From Antedon mediterranea (taxonomy: Eukaryota; Echinodermata; Crinoidea; Comatulida; Antedonidae), in NCBI RefSeq assembly GCF_964355755.1, contig NC_092670.1, positions 335,001 to 399,000 on the forward strand: a stretch of DNA of 64,000 nt, given 5' to 3'. The translations under genes and the position numbers were made by a program. Position 1 is the first letter of the stretch. Each line of letters begins with the position of its first letter. Of this stretch, positions 1-16,000 are shown in pieces. The notes beneath the pieces are model-generated. The model had not been told where the DNA came from, ran no database searches, and worked only from the letters and a program-made list of their open reading frames with translations.

Positions 1-191
1 TTGTTTCTAATTTTTTTAAACGACCTATTTCTGTTGGTAAACAATTCTGCACTGTGTTACTGTTAAAACCTCTCCTTCTCTTGTTCCCTCAATAGAACAT
101 GCTGAATATGCTTCTTTTGCCTAGACCAAAGTGAGCAGTAACTAAGCAATTCTCTCTGATGATTAATGTTCTGATATGTTTTTTTTCACAG
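1..191 (+). other. Intron upstream of Axin exon (partial)
   Basis: A run of T ends in CACAG at 182-191, a good splice acceptor just before the exon with the Axin start codon. The stretch is therefore the end of an intron in the Axin 5' UTR. The promoter and first non-coding exon lie outside the window. No coding potential is seen. Confidence 0.7.
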
Positions 192-1048
192 TGGAAATGT
201 TGAATTATTTTTAAAATGAACACTCTGATTTTTTTGCCGGACTCGAACCCACCGACGTCATTGAGACCCCCGGTACCCGGGGAAGAAAATGTGGGGCAAC
301 ATGAACATCAAATTTGTGGCAATCCTTCGCAGGGTACGCCTAGAAGGTCAACGTTAAGTATGGGTAAAAATGGAGATGAAGCGCCTTTAGGTTTTGAACC
401 TGAAGGCAGTGATTCTATTACGCCACCATATACACGGTGGACAGAGTCATTGCATGCATTACTCAATGACAATGATGGAATTAGACTATTTACTCAATTT
501 TTGGAACAAGAAAAAGAACAGCATTACTTAAAATTTTGGCTGGCTTGTCAGGGTTATAAAATGCGAGATGAGAAAAACCAGTATGAATTATCAAAACTTA
601 TTTGTAAAAAGTTTATCAAACAAAACGCTCAAACTGCAATAAAACTGAATCCGAATACAAGAACTATTATCGAGGAAAATGTAAAGAAAGGACAAGTTGC
701 TGTTGAACTATTTGATGAGGCACAAAGTGAAGCAGAGAATTTTATTAGAGACAATTTATATCCAGAATTTTTAAAGTCAGAACTGTATGTCCAGTATGCC
801 AACAATGGTGGACTTAGTACAACAAGCGATTGTAGTTCACCGACATCTTCTTACAACGGTGGTGTATCCGAGAGGTTCTTAACCACCGTCGTAGAAGATG
901 AGGAGCTACAGGTATGTCAGACAGAAAGAAGTGAATTGTTTGAAAAACCAAAATCTACTACTAGACTTACAGCGGAGGTATTAAGTATGTCATCAAGACA
1001 TAGACTAATATCATCAGGGCCGAAAAGACCTAAGAGGGACGAATACCG
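192..1048 (+). CDS. AXIN: Axin exon with start codon: tankyrase motif and RGS domain
   Basis: Acceptor CACAG ends at 191 and donor G|GTAAG lies at 1048/1049; coding starts at 216. It encodes residues 1-277 plus two bases of codon 278. RPPVPGEE matches the tankyrase-binding motif of Axins. The RGS domain includes [26 protein letters not shown] and [10 protein letters not shown]. In Axin this domain binds APC SAMP repeats rather than acting on G proteins (family knowledge). The single large first coding exon matches vertebrate Axin1 organisation. Confidence 0.96.
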
Positions 1049-4000
1049 GTAAGTTGTTTTTAAGTCTTTGATTTAAGCCAAAATAAAATTAAGCACATAA
1101 TGATACTTTATTATTTACTAAGTATAAACATTTTATCAACACTACGAAATGTTTAAATTCAGGGAATAAATGCTTCATTCAAATTGTAATTTATGTAATC
1201 ATTGATCTACAGTATTTTTCCTGTATTCGTCTAATTTAATTTAGATACTGTAACATTCTTGGTGTATTACTAAGGCATTGACAATCCACATTTTTGTAGT
1301 TGATTGTTGTCAACTTGATAGTGTGTATCTTTTTGTCGGATATACCTCGCCCAGTTGGATGTGAACAAAACTGTAATAAAAGCACGAAGCATGTCCTGTC
1401 GGTGTGGCGGTGTCTAATACACACACGCCAGGGTGGCGCACACCAAAAGCGTTGTGTTTAAAGGCTACACTAGCAGAAATGATTGTTATTGAGCTTCCAC
1501 TCAAACAGATGTTTTAATTGGGTATTTTGCAGAGAAGTTAAAGAATTTACACTGATTGTGGTAATTTGGCCCTTAGGCCTGCAGGCATTTCTGAAGTGGA
1601 ATACTAATAAGATTTTCTGTAATTACAGTTCAGACATTACTTTGCCAATTCTCAATTTATAAAGTCATGCTTACCGTTCGCTGTTTTATTCATTCGATAT
1701 GAAGAAAGAATTCAACTTGAAAAAAATGGAATTTTTGTTTTAACCCAAAATACAGTTCAATAATTATTTATTGTTTACTTTAATTCGATAATAAATAATT
1801 TTATTTAAATTCTCACTACATCCCTACTAGCTACAGTAGTATACCTCTAATTTAGGTTGTAAATGTTTCTATAAAAATGCTAGTAAATGTTTACTACTAA
1901 GGTTAAGACACAAGCCAGCTGTGCTGTGCAGCCTGGCAGGTTTTACTATCAGTTATAAAGCTGAATAGAAAGCACAATGGAGCCATGTTAGGCTATAAAC
2001 CAAAACCTAGGCTAGGACATAAAACAGCATTAAAAACACTCAGCATTGTGTAGATGTTGACAACTTTTATGTGATAGTATGTAGATATAGAAACTACTAA
2101 TGATACAGATTTTGTTTGCAATTGTTTGTCAATGTTTTATACTAAAAACATCACAACAAATATGTGCTGGTATGTACTGTTGTTTATAATTCAGATATCT
2201 TTTAAACAACAGCTAATGTAAATTATTTATTTACTGTAAAACAAATCAATAAATACTTTGTTGATGCGTTACCATACTGTACAGTAGATTATTAAGGCTT
2301 TATTCTGAAAAAAACATTTTATCTAAAAGATCAAGAATATATGCAGTACTATTTATCATACATTGATTACATTGATTACATTTTTCTCAAATGCAAGTTT
2401 CTGTTATAAAACTTGCTGAAACAAATTCAACTTAAAAAATTTAAAATATATTTTTAAAATCAGAAAATGAAATTCAGGTTGATAGATAATTATCCCTTCC
2501 CCCCAGCAATGCCTGGTTAAAACATTAACATATGGCAAGGCCTCCAAGGCCTACCATGTTCAAACCAGCTAAGTTTGACCTTTAGCCTTTTAGCAAGATG
2601 CATGGAGCCTAAATATAATTGGCCTGGTAGGGGTGGAATGCTTAGATCCTTTATTTTAGACATACTGTGTATGCAGACTTCTCAATCTGAAACATGTAAT
2701 CTCTATTTTTCTTTGGGCTAAGTCCCTTAATGATAAATAAAGTCAGTCAGTGGTAATATTACCACTGGTGTGGGCTACTGAGCAGTACTATAGTAATGTT
2801 ATTAGTTCTCATGTACTGCTGGTTCATTTGTTTAATGTAGAAATGATACAGAAATAAAGATTTATATTTAAATGATGATACAGAAATGTATTACCTTTTT
2901 TTTATAGTAAAAGAATAATATTTCTAAAATACAGTACACATCCCTATATTGTTAATGGTATTGTCCAATAGGCCAACATCAAATTTATTTCTGCAGTGTC
3001 ACAAGTTATTTGACCCGAGGTCATTCATATTCGGATCATTCATTTTTTCCATGGGTGTTTATTTTCTTTTGTGAGAATAATTATAATATTTCATATTCAA
3101 GCATAGAAATATTATGTTTCCACCGGATTACTAAACATTTATCTAGCCATGTTTCTTTATAAAATTGTTGAATGTTTTTAAAATAAAAAAAAAATCTCTG
3201 TACAGCCATAATATCATGTATAGTAGGGTTAGATTAAACATTAAAGATGATGCATTTTTAATGTGTTTTTGCACCTGATGTTACATGTTTTTGAATTTTT
3301 TTTTCTTTGGATATTTCTTTAGACATTTTTTACAAATTATTCATGGTTTTTAATTGTTGTAGTGTTTATTCTTTAGTTAAATGTGTGCATTTTGTACAAT
3401 CTACAATATTACCTTCCATCTGCCTATATTACAGTATACACAAGCCCATAGTTTTAATAACAATTCAAAATCTTAGCATCTTTACATGCATATGTAGTAG
3501 CTACTGTAGCCCGAGTTGTGCTATAAACACACTTGTAATCCAAGTATAGTGAAGGGGCTTGGAAATTGCTTCTGTGGAGACATACTGGCGGATTGTAGTC
3601 TACTTGAATATTGATAGCTTATTAATAATCAGCTTGTTTTTTCCCCACTAAATTGAAAAAAATATATCATAGAAATGCCATTAAATTTGGCATATTTTGT
3701 AAGTCTATTCATAAAATAATTATCGGTATTAATACTACAGTATATAGTCTTGTCTTCTATTATTATTGCTCAAATATTGTCTACCCTTTCGTTGATTTAT
3801 AATTATTAAGTTAATTACTCACAAATTTTGGAAAAAAGTTGTGAAAATACCTACTGTATATGCAGTATAATGTTTGTTTGATATTTTTTATTTTCTAGCC
3901 ACTTTTGTAGAGGAAACCAACAAGGTCCTATAAATCCATACCATGCTAGCCTGGCGACGGCAGCACCGGCAGCCTCCACTAACGACTCGGAGAGACAGAG

Positions 4001-7000
4001 TCTGTCCAGCGACGCGGTGTCCACCGATGACACTATGTCACTTACAGACTCGAGTGTGTAAGTATACAAATAACATTTTTAACATAATTACTATAATTAA
4101 TAATACTTTAATTATGTGAGAACACAAAATACATGAATTTGGATTCTATTCTTTATTCAGTGATTGTATGTAATTTGTAAGCTGTTGTGGAAGGACATTT
4201 AAACATTCTTTTATGAATAATAATAATATGACAAGAAATCATCCAAATTGGCTGTTTTTCTTGCACATTTGTTGGTGGTCTACTCTGTTATGAATTCACA
4301 ATCAATATCAAGCTCATTTTAATCAAAATTAAATTTGTCTAAGTATAATAAAATTAAATGTTGCTAAAGTGTTTTGCTTATTTCATATGCAAACTGATTA
4401 AAATGTTGATTAAAAAAAGTCAGATCTTAGATTTAGATTAGAATTGTATAGAATCCAGAATAACCATTGGTTGCAATGCATTGTTGGATTATACTTGAAT
4501 TCCAGATACAATCTGACATATTCTAAAAACTCTGCCATTCATCAACCTTCTTATATTCGAGAGCCTTACCCGAAAAAAAAAAAACTGGTTTGTGTGTGTT
4601 GTAATCTTGATAATATAGAGAACTTATTGTTTGTTATGAGCGCCTCAAGGTACCCCTATTGCAATGGTTCTTGGGTCTAAATAGTATGGCTTACCAGTAT
4701 ACTTACCTAGTGTTATATGGCTATTGTTATTGACTGAATGATTGAAAGACTGTTGTAAGCAAAGCTATGATGTAAACCTATTTATTTACTATACTATTTC
4801 AAGTCCTAATCATATTCTTTCATTCCTACTGTACAGTATGTTCATTTTCTTTCTGCAAATTTGTTTTGTTTCTTCAAATTTCTGCGGTGAAATATTAAAC
4901 ATTAACTAAATTGTTTAAATGAATTTTATTAATTTTTATTTATCAAAAGTACCATATTTTCTCATTTTTAAATTATATAGTTATATTTTTTTAAGAAGCT
5001 TAATTCTGTTTTTTTAGGTGATGTTATGAAAGCTATTTATTGCCAAAATGTTTAATAAACGAGCCATAAGCTACGCTTTACAATAACAGGCCAGTAATAA
5101 TACAATTACATGATTCTTTTTTTTTTATTCGTAGTTATATTTGTAACAAATTTGAACATTAACTTTAATATAAAAACTGTTTTTAGGGACAAATTATCAT
5201 CTAGATTACCTGACATTCCCCCTGTGATTGATTACTTTCTGCAACGTTAACAATTATTCCGACATTTATAGAAAAAAAGATTAATATAAAAATTCATTTG
5301 TTTTATTTTTGCTGCAAGAGTTCAATCAACTAGATAGTTGTGATTATGATCCATGTCTACAGTTTATATACCTTAACAATTTTGATGCATGAATTATTAT
5401 ATTTTTTTGTAATTTCCTCGCAAATATAGGAATCTTGATTTTGGTTATATTTCATCTTTTTCGACATCTCGCACAATTTGAGATATTATCGTTTTAGGAA
5501 TTATAGTTGTAGTATTCTAGCAAGGAGTTGTTGGCACAGATGTGCTTCAGCACCTCTGTCTGTCACACTCATGATAAATTATAGATTTCTCCATCCACAT
5601 TTATCGAACAAGATCGCAATTTTTGTGTTTGAAATAATTCAACATTCATGTCAACCAATCTACATATTTGTTGAACTTTATTATAAATTTACAGGCAGAA
5701 AGAAACTCTAAACCTGTCCTGCAATATTTTTTTTCCAATAGCTGAATTTCACCAACATGTTTTGAATGTCAGTTATTTTAACTGTGAAGTTTTTATTCTA
5801 AACTGTTGGCAGATTTTATTGGAGTATTTTTTCTAGTGTTATTGTTGTGTATTGGTAAGCTTTTTATACTATGATGCACTAACCTCCATTGTTGATTGTT
5901 TTCTGGTATCACTCCCTTCTTTTGTTGCTTTATTTATGCTTTACTTGTTTTGTATAAACCTTCTAATTCTAATTAAATAATGCTGTTAACCAGGATTATT
6001 TAACTTTCCTATTATAATGCAATTTTATGGCTTAAAAACTATCATATTTGATTAAAAATACAGTAAATAACAATTATAAAAACAATTTTAAAGACAAAGA
6101 GATGGTAGGTTTAATTTGCCTTGAATTGATAAGTACTATGTTATATTAGGTGTCTATTACTTACTGTAGTATTAAATTTAGTTTTATTTTAAAAGAATTC
6201 TGGTTAAAAATTAGAAAAAAATTAAAACTGTTTTAAAAATGTTTACAAAGAGATGGTAGGTTTAATGTTTACGTTGACATAATACATGTTATTTTATTGT
6301 GCTTATTAAATTTAGTTTTGTTTAAAAAGATACAGTGAAATGGGTTAATATTCTAAAGATCTGCAATCATTTCAGAATTGTTAGATACAACCCCTGTCAA
6401 TATTGTTTGCAATTATTTTAATGCATTTCACTCTTTCTAATGATTAATACTCATCCTCTCACTATAATGGCTAATTTTACTGCACGACCATCTTGTTGTT
6501 ATGCCTTTGGCTGGTTACTCTTACTACTGTACTTAGCAATAACCCTACAAAGCTTACGTAGAAAAAGTAAGAAACACATTAACAACCTTTAATGAAATAA
6601 AATAAATACTTTAAGAAAGTATTATTAAATATTATATGAAATTACAAACTTGGTTAGATTGTTGACCTTCAAGTTATATAGGCAATTATATTGTATTGGG
6701 TGTAGCATTAATAATGTATTCTGATACTGTCCTATGTAAATTAAGTACCATTCTCATATTACTAAGAACCTTCCTGTATACCATTCGTATGAATACTTGC
6801 CCAATAGCATAGTTTTCTCGGGGAATTGTTCAGTCCCCTAGTAATGGTCTTGGCATTATCACTAAAATGTTCAAGGTGACGTTAGATTAAAGACCTCGGC
6901 TATCAAGTATCAATGTAGGTTTAATTGCATACAATGCTTCTAGTATTTATTGGAAAATAACCATCGTTATATAAATTTTATCTTCGCATGGGTAAAAAAA

Positions 7001-10000
7001 TGACAATAAGGCTAATAAATAGACTGAAATGCAGCATGCATATTCTTCTTTATCATCTATAAAGGACAATATCTCTTGGTTTTTAATCGAATACAGGCAG
7101 AAAGATCAATAATTGCAATGTGCCAATCATAATATTGATGCCAATAATCGTGATATTGGTGTCGGTTTATACAGCGACTATTGTAACTTTAATAATTGAC
7201 ATGTTAGGTTGGTAATATTGATGGAAAGTGGGTGATTGATGTTCACTTGATACGTACTCAAATTATGTATCGCATTGTTTGTTCTAACCTCTTAGTTTAT
7301 GCTTTTTAATTATTCTGCTTCTTTTCCCTTATAGTATTATTTTTTGTTTATAGTCAATGACATTTTCATTTTAGGTTGTTTACGATCACTTTTGTTCTTT
7401 CTATAATTGTTATTATCGACTGTAAAATAGATGTATTTATTTTATATCGACGTTTTCATAAAAAAAACACTTTTACATTAATTTGATTATTACAACAACA
7501 AAAATGTACAAGTTGTATTGTCTACAAGATGCTTTGTACAACTTAAGTTGTATTGTCTACAAGATGCTTTGTACAACTTACGAATCATGAAATGAAATTA
7601 AATTTTATTCTATTATGAAAAGATAAAACAACACATTTATTTTATACATTTTGTTATTGTTTCACATGAATTGTTCAAGTTTTAATGGGTATTTGTGAGT
7701 AATTTTAAGATGTATTTTGTTCCAAGATTAAACATTTTTTCTCTCTTTTTTCCAGGGATGGCCGTCCCATATTCCATAGGCATAATATTAAGAAGATTAA
7801 AAGGCACATGCGGCGTTCAGTTCAAGTCAATGGTCACGTTCAATCGTTCCCGCCCTTTCCAGTAAGTTTTTTATTTTCTAAATTCCCGTAAAATTACTCA
7901 GTATATTGTGTTAAATTTATTAAGAATAAAACATGTGTATTAAAAAGAACCTATTGATCAACAAACAAGGCTTGGGTTCCTCAGTTAAATTTAAGCGAAG
8001 GTCGTTGGTCGGCCACTGTGAAATTCTCTATTCAGTATTAGAATGAAAGAATTAATTATACAGGTCTGTTAACAGGCAAAATGCAATAGGAATGGCGAAA
8101 TCGTTGACAATTTATGAGAAATCTGTTTTATTTCAATTTCATTGATTTAGGCTGTTGTTGACCTATTGTACATGTATAATATGAATATACCTCATGTATA
8201 ATTATTCAATCTAAACATTTGCATTTTAAATTATTTCAAATATTAGTTAGCAGTGAATGAGTGCGAGAGTGATAATTTATAAAATGTCTCAAACAAAGAA
8301 AACAATAATAAATGATAATCAGCTAAATTGGTTAAATCTCCTAATACAGATAGTAGTAGACAATTTATTAAAAAAAAGAAATAAATTTTAATTTACATAA
8401 TTACATCTATGAGTGATGGAAATCATCTTCTTTGCAGACAGAATGGAAATTCTTGGTTATTCCTATTAATTGAACCTTAAGGAATACAAATATCAAACAT
8501 GCCAAATTGCATTTACAATCTTCATGTTAATACTAGTACATGTCAATGGCCATGTACCCTCAAGCCAACGCTTCTTGTCGTATCGTAATGGCTTAGAAGG
8601 AGGAGGAAGAAAAATTGCAATCGAATCATTGTAATTACTGCATAGTTTTAACTGAATCGTAAACGTGACAAGCTAGTACATGTTCTCTGCCTTAACAAGT
8701 TCTCGACACAAGCCACCTTGAGTTTTATGCATTTTCCCTGTGTTTTTGTCGTTCTACTTAAATGGAATAAACCATAAAATCTTGGAAACACAAGAAATGA
8801 TTTATTAGTATGTTGGAAACATGATGATTATTGTTTTAGGGCCTGTTCAGACCTACGGAGTTATGCTTTCGTATTGTACGCGGCGTACAAGTCCATAGGT
8901 CTGAACCAGGAAAAGATTAGTGGAAGCCACCTCGTACGACACTGATATTTCGTACGCTACGAAAGCTCAAGGTATGAGTTTAGTGGACGTCGCTTACAAT
9001 ACGAAAGTCACGCATCGATGAATATGACCTAGGTTAGATATCTAGCCAATCAAATTACAATATTCGCCACATCACATCGTGACATGTGCTCCTCATCGTA
9101 TTATAGCCAAGCTGATCCATTTGTTGTGATTGGTGAACGTGCGAAAAAATCATACCTTTTGTTTGTTGTTACACTATACAGTATTATTATTATTAATATT
9201 ATTATATTAATTAATTCAAAATGTCATCGAAGCGTGCGCATTGGCGAGAAACCGAAGTAAAATACCTTATTTCATTGTGGGGAAGCCCTGAGTTTAGAGA
9301 TCGGTTGGAAGTGAAAAACTGGCGTAAAAGCACCGGCAACAAGATGTCTGTGTTCAACGAGATGGCGGACACGTTAGCAGATGGGCCATCCTCATAAAGA
9401 AGGATTTAATATCCAAACAAAATTGAAGGGGTCGTCGTATAAAGCGGCGAAAGACCGAGTAAATAAATCTGGAGCCAGTGCAAGTACGGGATTTGAACAT
9501 TTTTCTGCCATAAATGATATTTTAGGTCATAGACCAAATATAAACCCAAACCCCAAAACGATCGGCTGGTTGGTATGCCTGACAACCCATCGATAATTCC
9601 GAGCCCAAGTGTTCGGTCTAGGCCTGCAACTCCTACCCCAACCACTACTACTTTTAATAACAACGAAGGTAGGTCTATAAGTGCGTTAGAGTTTGGTTAA
9701 TCGCCAGCGAGTGACATCATATCCGTTTGTAACGCAACTTCGTTGCAATGAATCTGAACACTTTGCTCTTACGACGCTCATTAAAATATGACCTTGGCTG
9801 TGATACGAAAGCATAACTCCGTAGGTCTGAACATACCCTTAGTGTTGAAGAAAAACAAGATCTTGAGGGATATTCTAAAATCCATACATGGCCTTTATTT
9901 ATTGTATTCATTTTCAATTTCTACTCATGGTATTTTTAATATGGTAATTCTATACAATAAAAAAATATCAATCTGTACAAATATGCATATTCCTATAATC

Positions 10001-13000
10001 AGATATCTTCCTAATCAAAAGTTGTAACATTCTTTTTTATGAATATAACATTAAAGGTTTTTAAAAGTAATATTTTTAGAATTTTTTTTGTAGTGTCCCA
10101 GGCAACCACTGAAGGAGAGTCGGCAGTTGACGCCCGATGAGTTCGTGCGTCAACTGACGGAAAAACTAGAACAAGTTAAAAAAGAGCGAGAAACGCAAGA
10201 AAGGTTGCAAGCAAGACTCAAGGAAGTTGAGGTGGGTTTTCTTTTTGATTGATTTATTGACTTTATTAAAAATTCTCATAAAAACAAATACAAAAATACA
10301 GAAACAAATACAAGACAACATCAACAACAGAGAAAATCTATAAACTATAAAGTTTGTTTCCAAAAGGGTCCTAAAATGTTAAAAATTATACTAACATCCT
10401 AAACAATAATAAATTGTCTTTTAAATACATTGCTAGCAAACATTTGCATAAATGCAGCTTTCTGATATTCTGTTACCTTCATCATATTATTTAGACAATA
10501 AATAAGGATTTTACAAACAGCGTCTTCAGCTGTCAATCATTTTAATACTTTATTCAGCATCTTTACTCTGAAATTACTCCTCTCATTTCAAGATTTGATT
10601 TCAATATGAAATCAATCCAAATTTGCTATTCAAATGTCATCCACCCTAAGTAATTGTGTTTCATAATAAATGCAATATATGTATATAGGAATTGCCTCGT
10701 CTTTTTTAATTTCTCATTGACGTCTCGTTTCTAACGTCCTGATAAATCCCGATCCTTAATGTACAAGTATCTCCATTTTATAATTGCTTTTGCATCGGTA
10801 AATTGGTTGCAAATGATGTGAATTTAAAATGTAATTACTCACATCATATCTAATATTATTTTCTAATCATTTTATTCGAGGACTCGTCAAGGTGCCTTAA
10901 GTTACAATTTATCTTATTACTACTTTTTTTCTTGTTTTATGAATAATTCATTTCTTATTGTTTCTCCTCTAATGTTTATAATGCAGTTCTTGTTTTGCTA
11001 CCCTTTGATCAATCATTTTTGTTTAAATGCTTCTGTGTATTTTATATGTTTTTTTTTAAATTCAAATGTCAAATCAGTGTATGTTATTAAAAAAGCACAT
11101 TTAGTTTATTTCCTAAGACAATTTTTTGTAAATAATTTGAATATAGCATTTTTCGTCTCCCACGGTGAAATGTTTTTTTGTAAATAACAATGTTATTTAA
11201 TAAATGGCATCAAGATGCAGGTTAACAACGATTGTCATATTTGATACAAGTCTTTGCTTGTAAGTGGATAATCAATCGTCATCTGTTACTACAAGATTGA
11301 TGGCTGTCATTCACATTCTTTTGTGTGATTGCCAATGCATGGTTGCCAGGTTGGCGCAGAAATATATCCATTCATCAAAATATTAACTGCAATAAATGTT
11401 GATTACTCTTAGTATTGATATGTTTTTTTTTTCTAGTTTTTATAAATTTGTAAAATGACAAATAATTTATTTATTTGATTTTTAGGAAGCTGATAGTGTA
11501 ATTTCTGAAGAAAAATTATTTAGTGGACTTGAAACTTTAGATGAAGACCCATCAAGTATTTTAGACGATCATTGTGCGCGAGTGTTTACACCGACACGAT
11601 CCGTAGAAACGCCAAACCGACGGAGGTCACCAGGTCACATTACACCAAAGTCAAAATCTCCCGAACAACTTCACAAGCAAAAGTCAATGGTTACAGGCAA
11701 CCCAGCCGCGTATTTGAAACATAGCAAGTCCACAAAAACAAGTACTGAAACTAATTATGATAGAGAACATGGATATGATCATAGGTCTCAAATACACATG
11801 TATTCACACAATAAAAACCTGCAACAAGAACAGGTTGGACCATATCCTGATGAGGCTTCTCATTATTATAAGTCACGTAATGAAAGTACGCGATTACAAC
11901 AGTATTCATTTACGGAGTCTCGTACTAAGCGAGAGAAACAATCTAGCAAGAAATCGGACATTTCTTCAATCTCAAAAACAACAGACAGTGGGATTTACGA
12001 CGGGTCATCATTACCTTCAGATGGAGAAAGGTATGAGGATTATCTTTTGATTTTCTTACCTATTCTTTATCCACTTTTTTCCCCATAATAATTTAATTTT
12101 TAAACATAGTTTGATTGTATTTCTATTTGTTTTGCAAGGCTTTAATAACAAACTATTTTGAATACTAAAAGTCCATTATAATCACAAAGCAGCTGGCCCT
12201 TTTCAATTCATTTAATTTATTTGAAGGCTTTTTGTGAATTAACGTTACAAAGTAAAAAAGGGCTCCCTCAAGAGTCTTTTGTTAGTGTGGAGGGTACGAA
12301 CATGACGTTATTGTGACATGGAGACTTGTCTTTACACAACATGATCGTTATTGTACCATCGTGTATTGTGACATGGAGGCTTGTCTTTACACAACATTAG
12401 ATTAATGTCATTAATGGATTTTGATGCTTGATGAAAATAAACCAATAAATGTTTTGCAAAATGTGTTGTTAAAGTACCACTAGCGCACCAATGCTATAAT
12501 ATGATATAAACTTTAAATTATGCTTATATAAAATATAAATAATTGGTTGTGTTGCTAAAACTTCCGATAAGTATTTAATAAATGTTGTATTTGCAGAAAT
12601 AAAGCCATAGTTCAGTGGCTTGCGGAAAATGAGCCGTACAACAGGTCCAAACAATCACAGAAATCAAGCAGCAGGAGAAGTAAAGCCCCAGCTGAGTCAC
12701 TTCACGCACAAAGACATAGGTTTGTTAACTACTTTAGTTTTTCATTTTGTAAATTTATGGAATCTATATATAAATTATGACTTACTCTACCCATCTGTAT
12801 TTTCTTTGAATCTAGAGCAGACCCGACGTGTTTGAATGTTTGTACTTAACTAATATAAATCCGACGTTATCAATTTGCGTAATTGATACACAATCTTAAA
12901 ATGGGAGTAGTCTTGCCCCAAGTTGTCGGCGGTTTTTAAAGTAGAATCTGTGAGAAAGGAAATGGAATTTTCCAGTTTCTGAACCCACTAAGTTTGCTAA

Positions 13001-16000
13001 TTGACCCCACTTGTTTACCGCCATTAAAGGAAATATAATTTTCCAGTATTTAAACCCACTAAAGTTGCTAATTGACCTCACTTGTTCACCGCCATTGAAG
13101 GTTTCCCTTCCCCGAGTGTTCTTTTCCTGTTTTTCTATTAACATCTTGTTTTATCCACCGACTACAGTACACATCAAAATGTACTAACAAAGTAAAAATA
13201 CATTTCATATTGGTGCAATTTTCTGTGTATTTTTACTGTTTTATTTATATACAATGTATACATGATATATACTAGTTTTTTCATTTTTCTGTTAATTCTT
13301 ATAAACAAATAAAGATACTATGACTATGAAATATTTATAATAAAAAACAAACCAATACTGAATGTCATGTGATAATTAATATCTAACCCTATGGCAATAG
13401 ACTGAATGCTCCACAATAGGACCTAAATTAGTGAGCTAACGGCCCATTGCATAACCAACACCTCAGCTCTACATTAGCGTGATAACAACAACGATTGCTT
13501 TAAGCAACACCTCTGTATATCGACAACTTGCTACTATCATTTATCACAGGAAGACAGATTTAAATGTTTTATTATCACTACAGCAATTATAATAAATTAT
13601 ATTTCATTTCTCAGGAGGTTCAGCATCGTTTGTTTTTATGCTTGAGTTTCTTGTCAGTGGTGTAATTTATGTTGTGTATTAACGATCTTTTGCCATTTTC
13701 GTATTATGCTCAATTAAACCATAATTACTTATATAAGAGGAATACATAGATTCTAATGTATGTTTTGTCTAATGCATGGTCCACACTATAATATTAACAC
13801 GTCAAGCGCACAATGCCAACTTCTTCTCATGTGACAGTTTATACGTCATGTGACATCTTGATGCAAACATCGATGATTGTTATGACAAACCTACCCAGAA
13901 AAAAAAACAAATTTAAAAAAGTTTAAATGTTAATGAATATTTATGCGCTGTGTACCTAAAAATTTATTGTGATTTTTCATAGTAATTCTGGCAATGCAAA
14001 GAAGCCTGTGATTTACAATGCAGCCCGACCAAGTATGGGAACTTCAAAACGTAGCCAGTGGTCTACGAAACCTTGTCATCCGTTTATGCAAGATACGTCA
14101 ATGCCCATCAATACACCACCTGAACCAGGAACTGTGTTAGAAGAGGCTAGACGTAGAATGCATGTGGATGAACGACATAGAAAGTAAGAAATATCAGCAC
14201 ATACATTTATTCTTAAATCAGTATACAACCTGACAAATATCATTGTCTTAAGCTCTAGTTTGACAAAAAAAAATTTGCTTAAATATGGTAGTGATATGAC
14301 ATCATCATGTCCATATATGGGCACATCATATTATTTATCACATAAAGTTTGATAGTGTAGACAGAGCTTTACTTACTGTTTCTTACTTTTTACTTAATTT
14401 TAGAAATTTAGAAGGACGACGTGTTAAAACACAGATGAGCAGTTTCGCAGGAGATGAACAACATGTGTCATCCACGTAAGTGATTCTTGTCATGTTTTTA
14501 TTTTTATCCTTAAAATCTTTTAATAGTCTCTAATTTTGGATTTGGTTTTTATAAACACATTACATAGCGGGTTTAAAAGTTTAAATCAAAGTTTATTTAA
14601 TAATCTTATTCATTTATTCTTTGTACCAAATAGGCGTGTCTTAAAAACCAAGAACAACTCCTCAACAAATACAAGTAAAGACGCTGACTCAATAACAATT
14701 GCATACTTCTACTGCAACGACCCGATCCCCTACCGCACAAATTTTCCAAATGGAACTGTTACCCTCGCTCAATTTAAACAACTCATTTCTCGCAAAGGCA
14801 ATTACAGGTTGGTACATTCAATGTTTTCTTTTACAATTGTGTTTTTTTTTTAACATACATAAGATAGTTTAGTTCCTGATAAACATTTGTGTCCAAAAGA
14901 CGCATCTATTATATTCAATTAATTAAATAATTAAATAAAAATAGATACATATCTAATACTTTATAATTGTAAAATGTTATTATTGAATTCATATAGCACT
15001 TATTCTACTTGTGTGTTTTCAAGTGTTGTAAAAATTAATGAGAAAAGTAATTGAAAGCAACCACAAATCTTTGAGGTCATTGTGCCACTGATGGTGTTAA
15101 TTATATTTAGTATGACTTTCTCATAACCTTTGTTGAAAAATCACCTTTTCATGTGCAAACTCCAACAAAAAGCATTGCAATTCGTAAACATAATCGAGGA
15201 AGTTTTAAAAAAAAGTGAAAAAACCCTTTAGTTTGTTTTAAGTGATTAGTATGCATTTGTATGTTTTGAGTACAAATATTTGACTTTAAGAATTTATAAA
15301 GTTTTGATAACTTGACAATGATGTCATAAGTAAACCGGCGCATTGATATGAGTAAGCATGATATAGCGCCGCCGCACATAGATACATCGGCATTCATTCA
15401 TTCACTCCTTCTATATCTCTTTGATACATCGGCATTCATTCATTCACTCCTTCTATATCTCTTTGATACATCGGCATTCATTCATTCACTCCTTCTATAT
15501 CTCTTTGATAATTGAACTTACTGTAACATTCTACTATAGTATTAGTCGATTCATTTTCAAAATTTGTCAAATTCTCCTCACTTTAAACATTATCACTCTT
15601 TGTTGTTTGTTGTTTTATTCATTATTATAAAAGGCTAAACATTATAAACATTATAAATATCCAGTTTGTTTAATTACATTATATCACATACCATAATCTA
15701 ATTGTTGTAATACCATAAGGAAACAGTTTACTAGCCTATATTGTTAACATTTATTGTCATAACCATAAACCACAGTAATTCTGATAATTTTCTCCCCTCT
15801 GCAACACTAATAACATTATTTAGTACTGTATCCAAACTAGGGTACTGATATTAGCTATGCGTGTATTGACAACACAAGTAAATGCTCTAATGTGATTAGA
15901 TGAGAACGCATTTGGCCTACTTCTATGAAAGTGGCATATTTGTACATTTGTGTTATAAATCACCATTTCACAGAGTCTGCCTGTCATCCAATTGATTTGT

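Noticed and set aside
1236-1504. Two minus-strand ORFs in the first listed intron
   Set aside because: No family resemblance; short and inside an Axin intron.
9406-9917. Minus-strand ORFs over the Harbinger derivative
   Set aside because: Antisense to the Myb-like remnant and terminus; no domain.
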